DNA from: Streptomyces sp. AP-93
Lineage (GTDB): Bacteria; Actinomycetota; Actinomycetes; Streptomycetales; Streptomycetaceae
Direction: 5' to 3'
DNA length: 64,000 nt
Assembly: GCF_022808175.1 (NCBI RefSeq)
Contig: NZ_JALGBX010000006.1
Location: 186,001-250,000 of the forward strand
Shown here in pieces: positions 35,378 to 43,528 of this stretch. The translations under genes and the position numbers were made by a program. The stretch's first letter is position 1. Each line of letters begins with the position of its first letter. The notes under the pieces were generated by a model. It made no database searches and had not been told where the DNA came from. It was given only the letters and a program-made list of their open reading frames with translations.

Positions 35378-35638
35378 ATGAAACTCAGCCGCGCCGCTTC
35401 CTGGTTCCTGCTCGCCTTCGGAGTGTGGAGCTGGTTCATCTGGGTGTCTTTCGTCCGGAACCTGTGGAAGGACGGCAGCGGTCTGGCCTTCGACGACGCG
35501 GGGGACCCGACCGGGTACTTCTGGGTCCACCTTCTCCTGGCGGTGGCGTCCTTTCTCCTGGGGACGGCCGTCGGAGTGATCGGGTTGCGCGGGGTGCGCG
35601 CGCTGCGTCGCGAATCACGTACGGAGGAGGGCGCGTGA
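35378..35638 (+). CDS. Small integral membrane protein
   Basis: An 86-residue protein with two hydrophobic segments (SWFLLAFGVWSWFIWVSFV and VHLLLAVASFLLGTAVGVIG) and a short basic-acidic tail. Its stop overlaps the following start at GTGA, so it is coupled to the metallophosphoesterase. This small protein is commonly found at this position in streptomycetes; function unknown. Confidence 0.82.
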   Translation: MKLSRAASWFLLAFGVWSWFIWVSFVRNLWKDGSGLAFDDAGDPTGYFWVHLLLAVASFLLGTAVGVIGLRGVRALRRESRTEEGA

Positions 35639-37146
35639 CGATCGTTCTCTTCGCCGCCGTGGCCCTTCTGGTCGTGGCCCTCCTGGTCCTGGTGCACCGC
35701 TGGCTCTGGATCCGCCTGGTCCGCGACACCACCGCCCCCGGCGGCGGCGTCCGCCGCGCGGGCACCGCCCTGGCCTTCGCGCTCCCGCTCCTGTCCGTGG
35801 CCGCCCTCATGTCGGGCCGCGCGGGAGCCCCCTTCTGGCTGGAGCGCACGGTCGCCTGGCCGGGCTACCTCTGGCTGGCCGTCCTCCTCTACCTCACCCT
35901 GGCGATGCTCGTCGCCGAGCCGGTCCGCACGGTGTGGCTCCGCCGGCAGAACGGGCCCACGGCCCGGGCCGCCTCCGGGGCGCAGCCCGGCAGCAGCCCG
36001 GCCGCCGCCGCAGGCGTGGCCGCCCCGGGGCCCGGGGCGCAGCCCCGCAACGCCGCCGCAGGCGCGGACACCTCGGGGCCGGGGGCGCAGCCCCACGGCG
36101 TCCCCGCCGCCGCAGGCGCGGACCTCTCGGGGTCTGGGGCGGAGCCCCAGTTTCGGGAAGGGGCGGGGAGGGGAACTGCGCCGCAGGCCACCCTCGAAGC
36201 CACCGCCGAGCGGACAGCCCTGGCCGGGCAGCACGCCACGGCAGCCGACCCGGCGGAGACCGACCCGGCGGAGGCCAACCCGGCGGCAGCCAACCCGGCG
36301 GCGCCCAGCCCCACGGCGGCCGGCCTCAGCCGCAGACGCTTCGCCCGGATCGTCGCCGGCACGGCAGCCGCCGCCACGGCCGGCACCGTCGGCTACGGCA
36401 CGTACGGAGTCCTCCGCGGCCCCCGCGTGAAGCGGGTCCAGGTCCCCCTGGCAAAGCTCCCCCGCGCGGCCCACGGCTTCCGCATCGCCGTCGTCAGCGA
36501 CATCCACCTCGGCCCGATCCTGGGCCACGCCCACACCACCCGCATCGTCGAGACGATCAACCGCACGCAGCCCGACCTCATCGCCATCGTGGGCGACCTC
36601 GTCGACGGCAGCGTCCACGACCTCGCCCCCGCCGCCGAACCGCTCCGCGGCCTCCGTGCGCGCCACGGCTCGTACTTCGTCACCGGCAACCACGAGTACT
36701 TCTCCGGCGCCCAGCAGTGGGTCGACCACGTCCGCGAGCTCGGCCTCACCCCCCTGGAGAACGCCCGCCGCGAGCTCCCGTACTTCGACCTCGCCGGGGT
36801 CAACGACATCGCGGGTGAGAGCGAGGGCCGCGGCCCGGACTTCCAGGCGGCGCTCGGCGACCGGGACCGTGCCCGCAGCGCCGTGCTCCTCGCCCACCAG
36901 CCGGTGGTCATCGACGAGGCCGTCCGGTACGGGGCCGACCTCCAGCTCTCCGGCCACACCCACGGGGGCCAGCTCTGGCCCGGTGAGTACGTCGCGGAGC
37001 TCGCCAACCCCACCGTCGCCGGGCTGGAGCGCTACGGCGACACCCAGCTGTACGTCTCGCGCGGCGCGGGCGCCTGGGGGCCGCCGGTCCGGGTCGGCGC
37101 GCCGTCGGACATCACAGTCGTCGAACTCGCCTCATATCAGGCCTGA
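35635..37146 (+). CDS. Membrane-anchored calcineurin-like metallophosphoesterase
   Basis: A 503-residue protein. Residues 1-105 have three membrane helices; residues about 106-230 form an Ala/Pro-rich linker; LSRRRFARIVAGTAAAATAG near 232 looks like an internal membrane or Tat-like segment; the catalytic domain follows. The metal-binding motifs are complete: SDIHLG (near 287), GDLVDG, GNHEYF, LAHQP and SGHTHGGQ. The linker contains three related Gly/Ala/Pro units, one of which is a dispersed repeat sequence. GTG 35635 overlaps the upstream stop. The enzyme probably acts outside the membrane. Confidence 0.9.
   Translation: MTIVLFAAVALLVVALLVLVHRWLWIRLVRDTTAPGGGVRRAGTALAFALPLLSVAALMSGRAGAPFWLERTVAWPGYLWLAVLLYLTLAMLVAEPVRTVWLRRQNGPTARAASGAQPGSSPAAAAGVAAPGPGAQPRNAAAGADTSGPGAQPHGVPAAAGADLSGSGAEPQFREGAGRGTAPQATLEATAERTALAGQHATAADPAETDPAEANPAAANPAAPSPTAAGLSRRRFARIVAGTAAAATAGTVGYGTYGVLRGPRVKRVQVPLAKLPRAAHGFRIAVVSDIHLGPILGHAHTTRIVETINRTQPDLIAIVGDLVDGSVHDLAPAAEPLRGLRARHGSYFVTGNHEYFSGAQQWVDHVRELGLTPLENARRELPYFDLAGVNDIAGESEGRGPDFQAALGDRDRARSAVLLAHQPVVIDEAVRYGADLQLSGHTHGGQLWPGEYVAELANPTVAGLERYGDTQLYVSRGAGAWGPPVRVGAPSDITVVELASYQA
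36129..36150 (-). repeat. Dispersed repeat unit inside the metallophosphoesterase gene
   Basis: The 22 bases are the exact reverse complement of the intergenic unit at 25422-25443 and 30738-30759 (CTGGGGCTCCGCCCCAGACC plus CC). Here the unit is in frame and encodes part of the linker; degenerate copies lie just upstream (36025-36100). Confidence 0.85.
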
Positions 37147-37276
37147 ACCGCCCGAACCTTCAACGCCACGCCATGAATCGGCCTTCCCGAGGCTGAAATT
37201 CCGTGATGGGATGTGACCGATAATCGGATAACGGGACGCGGACTTCGGTGTGCGCCCACGTGGGGTGGAGTCAAGG

Positions 37277-38836
37277 ATGCTGCGGTCTGTCCGCTCGAAA
37301 GTCATCGCGGCCGGGCTGGTCCTCGGCGTCGGCTCCGTCGCCACCTGGCAGTTGCTGCCGCAGATGGCCGGCGGCGGGGAGCCGATCCGCGTCGGCACGA
37401 GCGACGTGGTCTCCTCCCTCGACCCGGCAGGCGCGTACGACGCGGGCTCCTGGGCCCTGTTCAGCAACGTCTACCAGTCGCTGCTGACCATCAAGCCCGG
37501 TGCGGACACCCCGGTGCCCGACGCGGCCTCCGCCTGCGATTTCATCGGCGACAAGCTCACCACGTACCGGTGCGAGCTGCGTCCGGACGTGAAGTTCTCC
37601 TCCGGCCGCGCGATCACCGCCGAGGACGTCAAGTACTCCTTCGACCGGATCAAGGCGATCAACTCCGACCAGGGTCCGGCGCCGCTGTTCAACACCCTGG
37701 AGTCGGTCAAGGCCGAGGGCCGCACCGTCACCTTCAGCCTCTCCGCCGGGGACGCCACCTTCCCGTTCAAGATCGCGACGGGCGCCGCCTCGATCGTGGA
37801 CAAGGACAAGTACCCGGCCAAGGCCCTGCGCGAGGACGAGAAGGTGGACGGCTCCGGCCCCTTCACCCTCGACGGCTACACGGCCGGCGCGAGCGTCGAG
37901 CTGAAGCCCAACGCCTCGTACAAGGGCCAGGTCAAGGTCTCCAGGAGCGCGGTCACCGTGAAGTACTTCAAGGACTCCGCGCAGCTGGAGCAGGCCTGGA
38001 CCGACCGCGGGATCGAGGTCGCCCACCGCGACATGCCCCCGGCGGTTCTGGCCGACCTGAACCCGGGCCTGGAGGACACCCGGTACCAGGCCTCGGGCGG
38101 TACGGAGATCCGCAGCATGGTCTTCAACCTCCGCCCGGGCTCCTCGGTGGCCCAGCCCGCCGTCCGTCAGGCCGTCGCCGCGGTCGTGGACCGGGCCAAG
38201 GTCGCGACCGAGGTCTACAAGGGCACCGTCACCCCGCTCTACTCGCTCGTCCCGGCGGGCATCGCCGCCCACAGCACGCCCTTCTTCGACGCCTGGCCCT
38301 CGCCGAACGGACTCACCGCGAAGAAGCTGCTCAAGGACGCGGGGATCACGACCCCCGTCGCGATCACCCTCGGGGTCAACGTGCGCGGGGCGAGCGTCAC
38401 CGAGGCCGAGGAGCTGAAGGCGCAGCTGGAGTCCACGGGCCTCTTCCACCTGACCATCAAGCCGGTCGAGAAGTGGAGCGACTTCCAGAAGGCCTACGCG
38501 GCGGGCGAGTTCGACGCCTACACCATCGGCTGGATCGCCGACTTCCCGGACGCGGACAACTTCCTCGCCCCGCTCGTCGGCGCCGACAACTCGATGAACA
38601 ACGGCTACTCCGACAAGGCCGTCGACTCCCTCATCAGCCGCACCCAGTCCTTCTCGGACCGCGGCGCCGCCGCCAACGACTTCCGCGACCTGCAGAAGCT
38701 GGTCGCGCAGCAGGTCCCGATGCTGCCGATCTGGCAGAAGAAGGACTACGTGATGTCCCGCGAGGCCGTCGCGGGCGGCCAGTACCTCTCGGACGGCACC
38801 GGCGTGTGGCGCCTGTGGGAGCTCAGCTGGATCTAG
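37277..38836 (+). CDS. Peptide/nickel-type ABC transporter substrate-binding protein
   Basis: A 519-residue family-5 extracellular solute-binding protein (DppA/OppA type). A basic N-terminus and hydrophobic segment (SKVIAAGLVLGVGSVATWQL) act as signal or anchor; no lipobox cysteine is seen. EDVKYSFDRI, VDGSGPFTLDGYTAG, AVRQAVAAVVDRAKVATEVYKG and DAYTIGWIADFPDADNFL are typical. No permease or ATPase gene is adjacent, so it is an orphan binding protein. ATG 37277 has GGTGGAG upstream. The 130-bp leader holds the palindrome CCGATAATCGG (37219-37229). Confidence 0.9.
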   Translation: MLRSVRSKVIAAGLVLGVGSVATWQLLPQMAGGGEPIRVGTSDVVSSLDPAGAYDAGSWALFSNVYQSLLTIKPGADTPVPDAASACDFIGDKLTTYRCELRPDVKFSSGRAITAEDVKYSFDRIKAINSDQGPAPLFNTLESVKAEGRTVTFSLSAGDATFPFKIATGAASIVDKDKYPAKALREDEKVDGSGPFTLDGYTAGASVELKPNASYKGQVKVSRSAVTVKYFKDSAQLEQAWTDRGIEVAHRDMPPAVLADLNPGLEDTRYQASGGTEIRSMVFNLRPGSSVAQPAVRQAVAAVVDRAKVATEVYKGTVTPLYSLVPAGIAAHSTPFFDAWPSPNGLTAKKLLKDAGITTPVAITLGVNVRGASVTEAEELKAQLESTGLFHLTIKPVEKWSDFQKAYAAGEFDAYTIGWIADFPDADNFLAPLVGADNSMNNGYSDKAVDSLISRTQSFSDRGAAANDFRDLQKLVAQQVPMLPIWQKKDYVMSREAVAGGQYLSDGTGVWRLWELSWI

Positions 38837-38860
38837 GGCCTGTTGCGAAAGTGCTGGTCA
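38837..38860. other. Insertion-sequence-end-like sequence at island edge
   Basis: GGGCCTGTTGCGAAAGTGCT directly follows the stop of the binding-protein gene. It resembles terminal sequences of IS5-type elements and shares TGTTGC-GAA with the IS end at 53661. No partner end is seen nearby. It may mark the left edge of the accessory region. Confidence 0.35.
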
Positions 38861-38896
38861 CGAGCATGTTCGTGCGGGCTGTGTTTCCATGCTCCG

Positions 38897-39475
38897 GTGA
38901 ATCGAGAAGGTGTCCCCGCAGCCGACGGAGTCCCGGTCCGTCATGTCCGGCGTCGCAGCCCGCTCGACCTCGACGAGTACGTCCAGCCCGGCGTGGCGAT
39001 CGTCTACGACACCAACGCCCTGAACCACTGGCCACGGCCGGACCAGGTGACGTGGACCAAGGTCCTGCGCGAGAACGTCCTTGAGGGGAAGCTGGCCCGG
39101 CTCGTCATACCGCTCGTGGTGATTGATGAGCTCGATCAGCAGAAGAGCGGGACCAACGCCCTGAGCGACAAGGCCGGCAAGGCCATCCGCTTCCTGGAGA
39201 AGACCCTGGACGGGACCGACCCCGGCCAGGCCGTGAACGTGCGGGACGACGCCACGCTGGAGGTCCGCCTGGGTCCGCCGGGGCATCAACGAGACGACAC
39301 GGACATGGAGATCCTTCTGTGTGCCGCCGAACTCGACCAGCTCGGCGTACAGACCCGGGTGCCGAGCAACGACTTCGGTCTGCACCTGCGTGCCCGGAGC
39401 ATGAGCCTGTTCCCGATGAGGCTGCCTCAGGCCCAGCAGCGGAAGGTGTCCCCGTCGCCCTCCCCTGGTGCGTGA
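38897..39475 (+). CDS. PIN-domain protein
   Basis: A 192-residue protein with the acidic residues of PIN-domain ribonucleases: IVYDTNALNH (first Asp) near residue 36, IPLVVIDELDQQK (Glu) near 74, DDTDMEILLCAAEL (Asp) near 135, and VPSNDFGLHLRARSM near 155. PIN nucleases cut single-stranded RNA, often as toxins, but no antitoxin gene is adjacent, so the role is open. GTG 38897 is the best start in frame; the RBS is weak and the inverted repeat GAGCATG/CATGCTC (38863-38894) lies just upstream. Confidence 0.75.
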   Translation: MNREGVPAADGVPVRHVRRRSPLDLDEYVQPGVAIVYDTNALNHWPRPDQVTWTKVLRENVLEGKLARLVIPLVVIDELDQQKSGTNALSDKAGKAIRFLEKTLDGTDPGQAVNVRDDATLEVRLGPPGHQRDDTDMEILLCAAELDQLGVQTRVPSNDFGLHLRARSMSLFPMRLPQAQQRKVSPSPSPGA

Positions 39476-39565
39476 GACGGCCGCTCTGGGCCTCAACTGG
39501 GTGCCAGGCGCCACGTATTCTCCGACGTGATCTTTCTCCGTCTATCGACACCGAGTGAGGTACCT

Positions 39566-40849
39566 GTGCGTGCTCCTGTGCGGCCGCTCGTTCTCGCCCT
39601 GTCCTTGACCACTGGTCTCGTCTCCGGGTGCGGCTCGGCGGCCGAGGACGCCAAGCCGAGTAGCACGCCCCCGCCGGCCGCGAGCTCACCTGCGCCGCCT
39701 GCGGAACCGAAGCTGGTGCCGCACGACCCGCCCAACTGGTTCGATGCCCGCGGCAAGGTGCTGCTGCCCGAGGTGGCCACGACGGGCCGGACCAACCTCG
39801 CGGGCCAGGTCCGCGGGGGCGGGACCGACCTTCCCGTCCTCCTTCACGACGCCTTGGCCTTCGTGGCCTCCCCCACCGGGGTGCAGGTGGTCGATCTCGC
39901 CACGGGCCGCACCGTGGGCGAGGAGGCGGCCCGTGGCAAGGCGCTGCGCAGTGGCTCCGAGGGGTTCACCCTGCCGCCGGTCCTGGCCGGCACCGAGGTG
40001 CTGACCCCGGCCCTGATGGCGACGCCCGCCTCGGGTACGTACGCCGCCGGGGCGGTGGTCGAGGTCGTCGCCGTCGGTACGGCGGCCCCGTACAAGGCTG
40101 CTTGGCGGACAACGGTCAAGCTGCCCGAGTGGGCGCTCCAGTCCACCAAGGTCAAGGTCAAGGTCGTCGGCGCGCAGGACGGAACGGCCGTGGTCACCGT
40201 GGTGGGCGCGGACACCGCGGTGACGTACGGGATCGACACCGTCTCGCACTCGCTGCGCTGGACCCACCCCGGCCTGGAGGCCGTCGCGGTGGGCACCGGA
40301 ATGGTCACCGGCCTACTGGACGGCGAGCCCCTCACCCCAGTCCCGCTCGGGGTAGATCTCGCCAGCGGCACCGAGAAGTGGCGGGGAGTGGCGACGTACG
40401 CCGCAACCATGGAGGCAGCCGGTCCCGCTACCATCCGGGTCGCAGGTCAGGGGCCCAGTGGCTCGAAGAGCGACCAACTGCTGGACATGACCAGCGGACG
40501 GCTCCGCGCCGCCATGCCCCCGGAGCTGGAGGCGACGACCTGCACCTACGACCAGGTACGCACGCTGGTGTGCGAGGGCTCCTTCACGGTCGCCGCGGTG
40601 GACCCGGCCACCGGGCAGTTCCTGTGGGCGCTCAAGGACGGCGAGGGCGGTCGCGAGGCGCCGAAGGTGACCTCGGTCTGGCACGGGCGGGTCTACGGCC
40701 AGGGTGCGGGCGGCCCTGTCGCCCTGGACGCGCGGACCGGTGCGGACATGCCCACCCGGCCCGAGGCCGCGCCGCTCCTCGTCAACGCCTACGTCGGCCT
40801 GGTGCTCAATAAGGAACTACGGCTTACGAGTTACCCGGCCGGCGGCTGA
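39566..40849 (+). CDS. Lipoprotein with PQQ-like beta-propeller repeats
   Basis: A 427-residue exported protein. The signal peptide ends in the lipobox TGLVSGC near residue 24, followed by a Ser/Pro/Ala linker. The rest has repeated strands of the PQQ/WD-like propeller type: VQVVDLATGRTVGEE, YGIDTVSHSLRWTHPGL, GVDLASGTEKWRGV and AAVDPATGQFLWALKDG. No enzyme site was recognised; propellers of this kind usually bind proteins or ligands at the cell surface. GTG 39566 has GTGAGG upstream. Confidence 0.8.
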   Translation: MRAPVRPLVLALSLTTGLVSGCGSAAEDAKPSSTPPPAASSPAPPAEPKLVPHDPPNWFDARGKVLLPEVATTGRTNLAGQVRGGGTDLPVLLHDALAFVASPTGVQVVDLATGRTVGEEAARGKALRSGSEGFTLPPVLAGTEVLTPALMATPASGTYAAGAVVEVVAVGTAAPYKAAWRTTVKLPEWALQSTKVKVKVVGAQDGTAVVTVVGADTAVTYGIDTVSHSLRWTHPGLEAVAVGTGMVTGLLDGEPLTPVPLGVDLASGTEKWRGVATYAATMEAAGPATIRVAGQGPSGSKSDQLLDMTSGRLRAAMPPELEATTCTYDQVRTLVCEGSFTVAAVDPATGQFLWALKDGEGGREAPKVTSVWHGRVYGQGAGGPVALDARTGADMPTRPEAAPLLVNAYVGLVLNKELRLTSYPAGG

Positions 40850-40862
40850 CCGGGCCCGCGGG

Positions 40863-41087
40863 TCACAGGATGTTGCCCTGCCTGCGGAGTCGGACGGTTG
40901 CCGCGAGGGCCTGGTGCAGCGGGGTGGAGAGCGGGTCGGCCTCGTCACGGCCGGCGCGCTCAGGTGCCGATGGTGGCAGCAGCCGCATGACCGCCTCGAC
41001 CTCTCCCCAGCCGCGTGACCATATCGGCCAGCGGATCGTCATCATCCGCAAACGGCCGCGCCACTCTGTCGGCTTCGCAGATCCGGG
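40863..41087 (-). pseudogene. Frameshifted C-terminal coding remnant
   Basis: On the minus strand EADRVARPFADDDDPLADMV leads to VTRLG, then the frame must change near 41000 to continue as EVEAVMRLLPPSAPERAGRDE and end VRLRRQGNIL. It may be the original end of the gene now stopping at 41088. No family was recognised. Confidence 0.3.
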
Positions 41088-41711
41088 CTAGGACCGGCTC
41101 CTCCGCCACCAGCGGGGGCGCGCCTGCTCGCCCTGGCCCAGGACAAGGTCTCGCCGACCGAGGTGCCTGCCAGCAGCAGTGGCGAACTCGGAGATAGCGA
41201 CAAGGAGCTGCCCGTGTAGCCCCCTGGGGCTGCCGAGACCGTTGCTAGAAGCGTCCTCCGACGAGAGGACCAGGCTTAGCATCATGGCAACCTTTTGCAC
41301 ACGGACCGCCGACTGCCAGACCTCATCCGGACCCTCAAGCTGTACATGTTGGACGGCCCCGACCAGATGGTGGTCGTTCACCTCCTCGATGCGGGCCCGG
41401 CGGGCTGCACGGGTCTCGGGACTCATGGCCGGGCGGTTTGGGGTTGCGTCGCGGTTGAGGGCTTCCGCGTCGACGAGCGCAGCCTGTACCGCCTTCTCGT
41501 AGTCATGGGCCGCCGTGAGCAGGCGAGAGTATGCCTCCCGCTGTGCGGTCCGCCGCGCGGTGTCCAGCGGCCCGAGGTACGCGGCGCTCGCCTGGGCGAA
41601 CACCCCCTCAACCGCTTTCCTGGCCTGATGCCTTGTGGTTCCGATTGCTGCGCCCGCCGTCACGAGTCCCGCACCCGCGCCGATCAGCGCTGCGGCTATC
41701 TCTGGTGTCAT
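41088..41711 (-). CDS. Hypothetical protein with N-terminal membrane helix and coiled helical body
   Basis: A 207-residue protein: MTPEIAAALIGAGAGLVTAG AAIG is a hydrophobic, Gly/Ala-rich helix, then a long helical region (QREAYSRLLTAAHDYEKAVQ; ARRARIEEVNDHHLVGAVQH). This layout is common for streptomycete proteins of unknown function. The Trp/Arg-rich end (ARPRWWRRSRS) looks like read-through into a wrong frame, so the C-terminus may be lost by a frameshift. No partner is evident. Confidence 0.6.
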   Translation of the reverse strand: MTPEIAAALIGAGAGLVTAGAAIGTTRHQARKAVEGVFAQASAAYLGPLDTARRTAQREAYSRLLTAAHDYEKAVQAALVDAEALNRDATPNRPAMSPETRAARRARIEEVNDHHLVGAVQHVQLEGPDEVWQSAVRVQKVAMMLSLVLSSEDASSNGLGSPRGLHGQLLVAISEFATAAGRHLGRRDLVLGQGEQARPRWWRRSRS

Positions 41712-41827
41712 GCCAGCGATCCTGCCGGATGGCCGGGCTTGCCTCAGCCACCGTCGGGGCCACCTTCGGCAACGTATCGGGCGACCGAGTCGACGCCGGA
41801 GCGGGCGTATCACTCCAGGGAGCGCGA

Positions 41828-41950
41828 TCAGAAGCCGAACGGCCACTTACCCCTGCGAGGTTCCCCGAAGCCGGCGTACAGCTCGCGCACGCGCTCGGAG
41901 ATGGCTTCGTACGCGGCTTCCACTGCCTCGCTCGTCTCTTCAAGCGCGGT
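41828..41950 (-). pseudogene. Short coding remnant ending GKWPFGF
   Basis: The minus strand reads TALEETSEAVEAAYEAISER and ends YAGFGEPRRGKWPFGF, good coding-like composition, but an in-frame TAG at 41951-41953 separates it from a similar stretch upstream (LEEGMQRGTLGIGI). No start with RBS is seen. Probably a decayed small gene. Confidence 0.3.
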
Positions 41951-42036
41951 CTAGATGCCGATGCCGAGCGTGCCCCTCTGCATGCCTTCCTCCAGCGTCG
42001 CAGGCCCGTCTGGCTTTGTTGGCGAGTTGTCACCTA

Positions 42037-42297
42037 CGCAGCCATGCTGATGTGTTGGCAACGGTGGCGGCCCGAAGGGAGTTGTCCTCGGCGGAGTCGG
42101 TCGCGGAAGTGCTTACATGGCGACTGGACGGGTGGATGAAGCAGCGCGCGAGCGCGGAGACGTCCGGTACGAGTCCGTCGTCGACAGTCGCGGGCGGCAC
42201 GGTGGGAGGGGCCGCACCGGCACGTAAAGCGGCACCGGCACCACGGCGCAGGCCGCCCGGGGAAGGGCAAGGGAAGCGTCCGAGGAAAGCCCGTTAG
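42037..42297 (+). pseudogene. C-terminal remnant of a mobile-element gene
   Basis: The plus-strand frame ADVLATVAARRELSSAESVA, TWRLDGWMKQRA and a basic Pro/Ala tail ending GKRPRKAR has coding-like composition, but the frame upstream of about 42037 is not convincing. It ends 18 bases before the next gene, as an operon partner would. It may be the truncated 3' end of a conjugation gene. Confidence 0.4.
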
Positions 42298-42315
42298 CGA
42301 GGGGAGACCAGCGAG

Positions 42316-43452
42316 ATGTCGACACCAGAACAACAGGAGCCGTTCGCCGAGTCGGCAGGCGAGGCGCTACAGACCGCAGTCATGTCGGTGCGTCTGGTCA
42401 TGGCCATTGCGGACGCTGTCCGCAGGCATCAGCAGCGGAAGATGAAGGGGGAAGAGGACGAGCTTCTGCCCGCCGCGCAGACGGCCGTGGATGCGCAGGA
42501 GGAGCTGAAGGGCCTGCTGCCCTCGGACATTTCCGCGGCACTGCTGAAGGACGCTGACTGGCCACAGATGGCACAGCAGCTGATGGCGCTCAAGAAGGCC
42601 GGGGTGGACCTAGAGCAGCTGCTGCCGCGGGTCGGCGAGATTGCAGTGAGCGTGCGGGACCAGGTTGCCGCGAACGAGGCGCGGGTCGCGGGGGAGGGGA
42701 CCGGGCAGTGGGAGAGGATGCTGCGCGAAACGCTCCCGGCGGGGATGGTGCGCGAGGCGATGCTGTCCTCGCCGGCGTGGCCGGACATGGCGGCGACGCT
42801 GAGTGAGATGGATGCGAAGGGGGTGAACGTGCGGCAGATCCTTGCCGCCGCTCACGACGAAGGCCTCGGTGTGGACCAGGCGATGGCCAAGGTCTTGTCC
42901 GCGGGCGAGACGCCGACCATGAGCCGCGACGCGATGCGGTTGTGGGGACCGTTGACGGAGGGGCTCGACCTTCCGCCGGATCTTGACCTCTCTGACCGGG
43001 AGCGGGCGTTCCGGCAGGTGGCGATCTCGCCCCAGGACAATCAGCGCTTCACTCGCATGGTGCGTGAGGCGATGCCCGGACGTGAGCGCGACGCTGACCT
43101 GATGGTCGCCGCGAAGCAGTGGCCGGTGGTGGCGTCGCGGATGGCCAAGATGGAGAGCGAGGGCAAGCCGGTCAAGGGCCACCTTGCGGGGCTGATGAAG
43201 GACACCTCGTGGGAGAAGCGGCCGGGGTCACTCGGCACGCGGCTTTTGCACGCGACCAGCGATGCACTGCGTCGTCCTCCGGCTACGGCTGGCACGGGGG
43301 CGCGGCGGAGGGTCAGCACGACGGCGGCCCTGTTGCAGTCGTCGACGGTGGGCCCTACTAGGGCGCAGAATTCCAAGAGCGAGGCGCCTGCCCAGCCGGG
43401 GGTTGCTGCGCACCGGGAGAGTGCTGTGGCGAAGCAGGGCAAGACTCGCTAG
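42316..43452 (+). CDS. Conjugative-element protein with three WP-type helical repeats
   Basis: A 378-residue protein of no assigned function. Three copies of a helical unit are visible: LLKDADWPQMAQQLMALKKAG, MLSSPAWPDMAATLSEMDAKG and MVAAKQWPVVASRMAKMESEG, each followed by V(D/N)LEQLL- or VRQIL-like helices. Similar repeats form C-terminal parts of actinobacterial relaxases and conjugation proteins, so this is likely from an integrative conjugative element. ATG 42316 has GGGGAGA upstream. It is convergent with the NlpC/P60 fragment across a terminator. Confidence 0.7.
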   Translation: MSTPEQQEPFAESAGEALQTAVMSVRLVMAIADAVRRHQQRKMKGEEDELLPAAQTAVDAQEELKGLLPSDISAALLKDADWPQMAQQLMALKKAGVDLEQLLPRVGEIAVSVRDQVAANEARVAGEGTGQWERMLRETLPAGMVREAMLSSPAWPDMAATLSEMDAKGVNVRQILAAAHDEGLGVDQAMAKVLSAGETPTMSRDAMRLWGPLTEGLDLPPDLDLSDRERAFRQVAISPQDNQRFTRMVREAMPGRERDADLMVAAKQWPVVASRMAKMESEGKPVKGHLAGLMKDTSWEKRPGSLGTRLLHATSDALRRPPATAGTGARRRVSTTAALLQSSTVGPTRAQNSKSEAPAQPGVAAHRESAVAKQGKTR

Positions 43453-43468
43453 AGGGCTGGAACAGAAG

Positions 43469-43507
43469 CGTGCCGCAGGCCTCTTCGGGTCTGCGGCACG
43501 TGCTGTT
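43469..43507. terminator. Terminator between convergent accessory genes
   Basis: CGTGCCGCAG (43469-43478) pairs with CTGCGGCACG (43491-43500) and is followed by TGCTGTTTT. It lies between the ends of the WP-repeat gene and the NlpC/P60 fragment. Confidence 0.8.
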
Positions 43508-43528
43508 TTCGGGTACGGAAAGGTCGGG

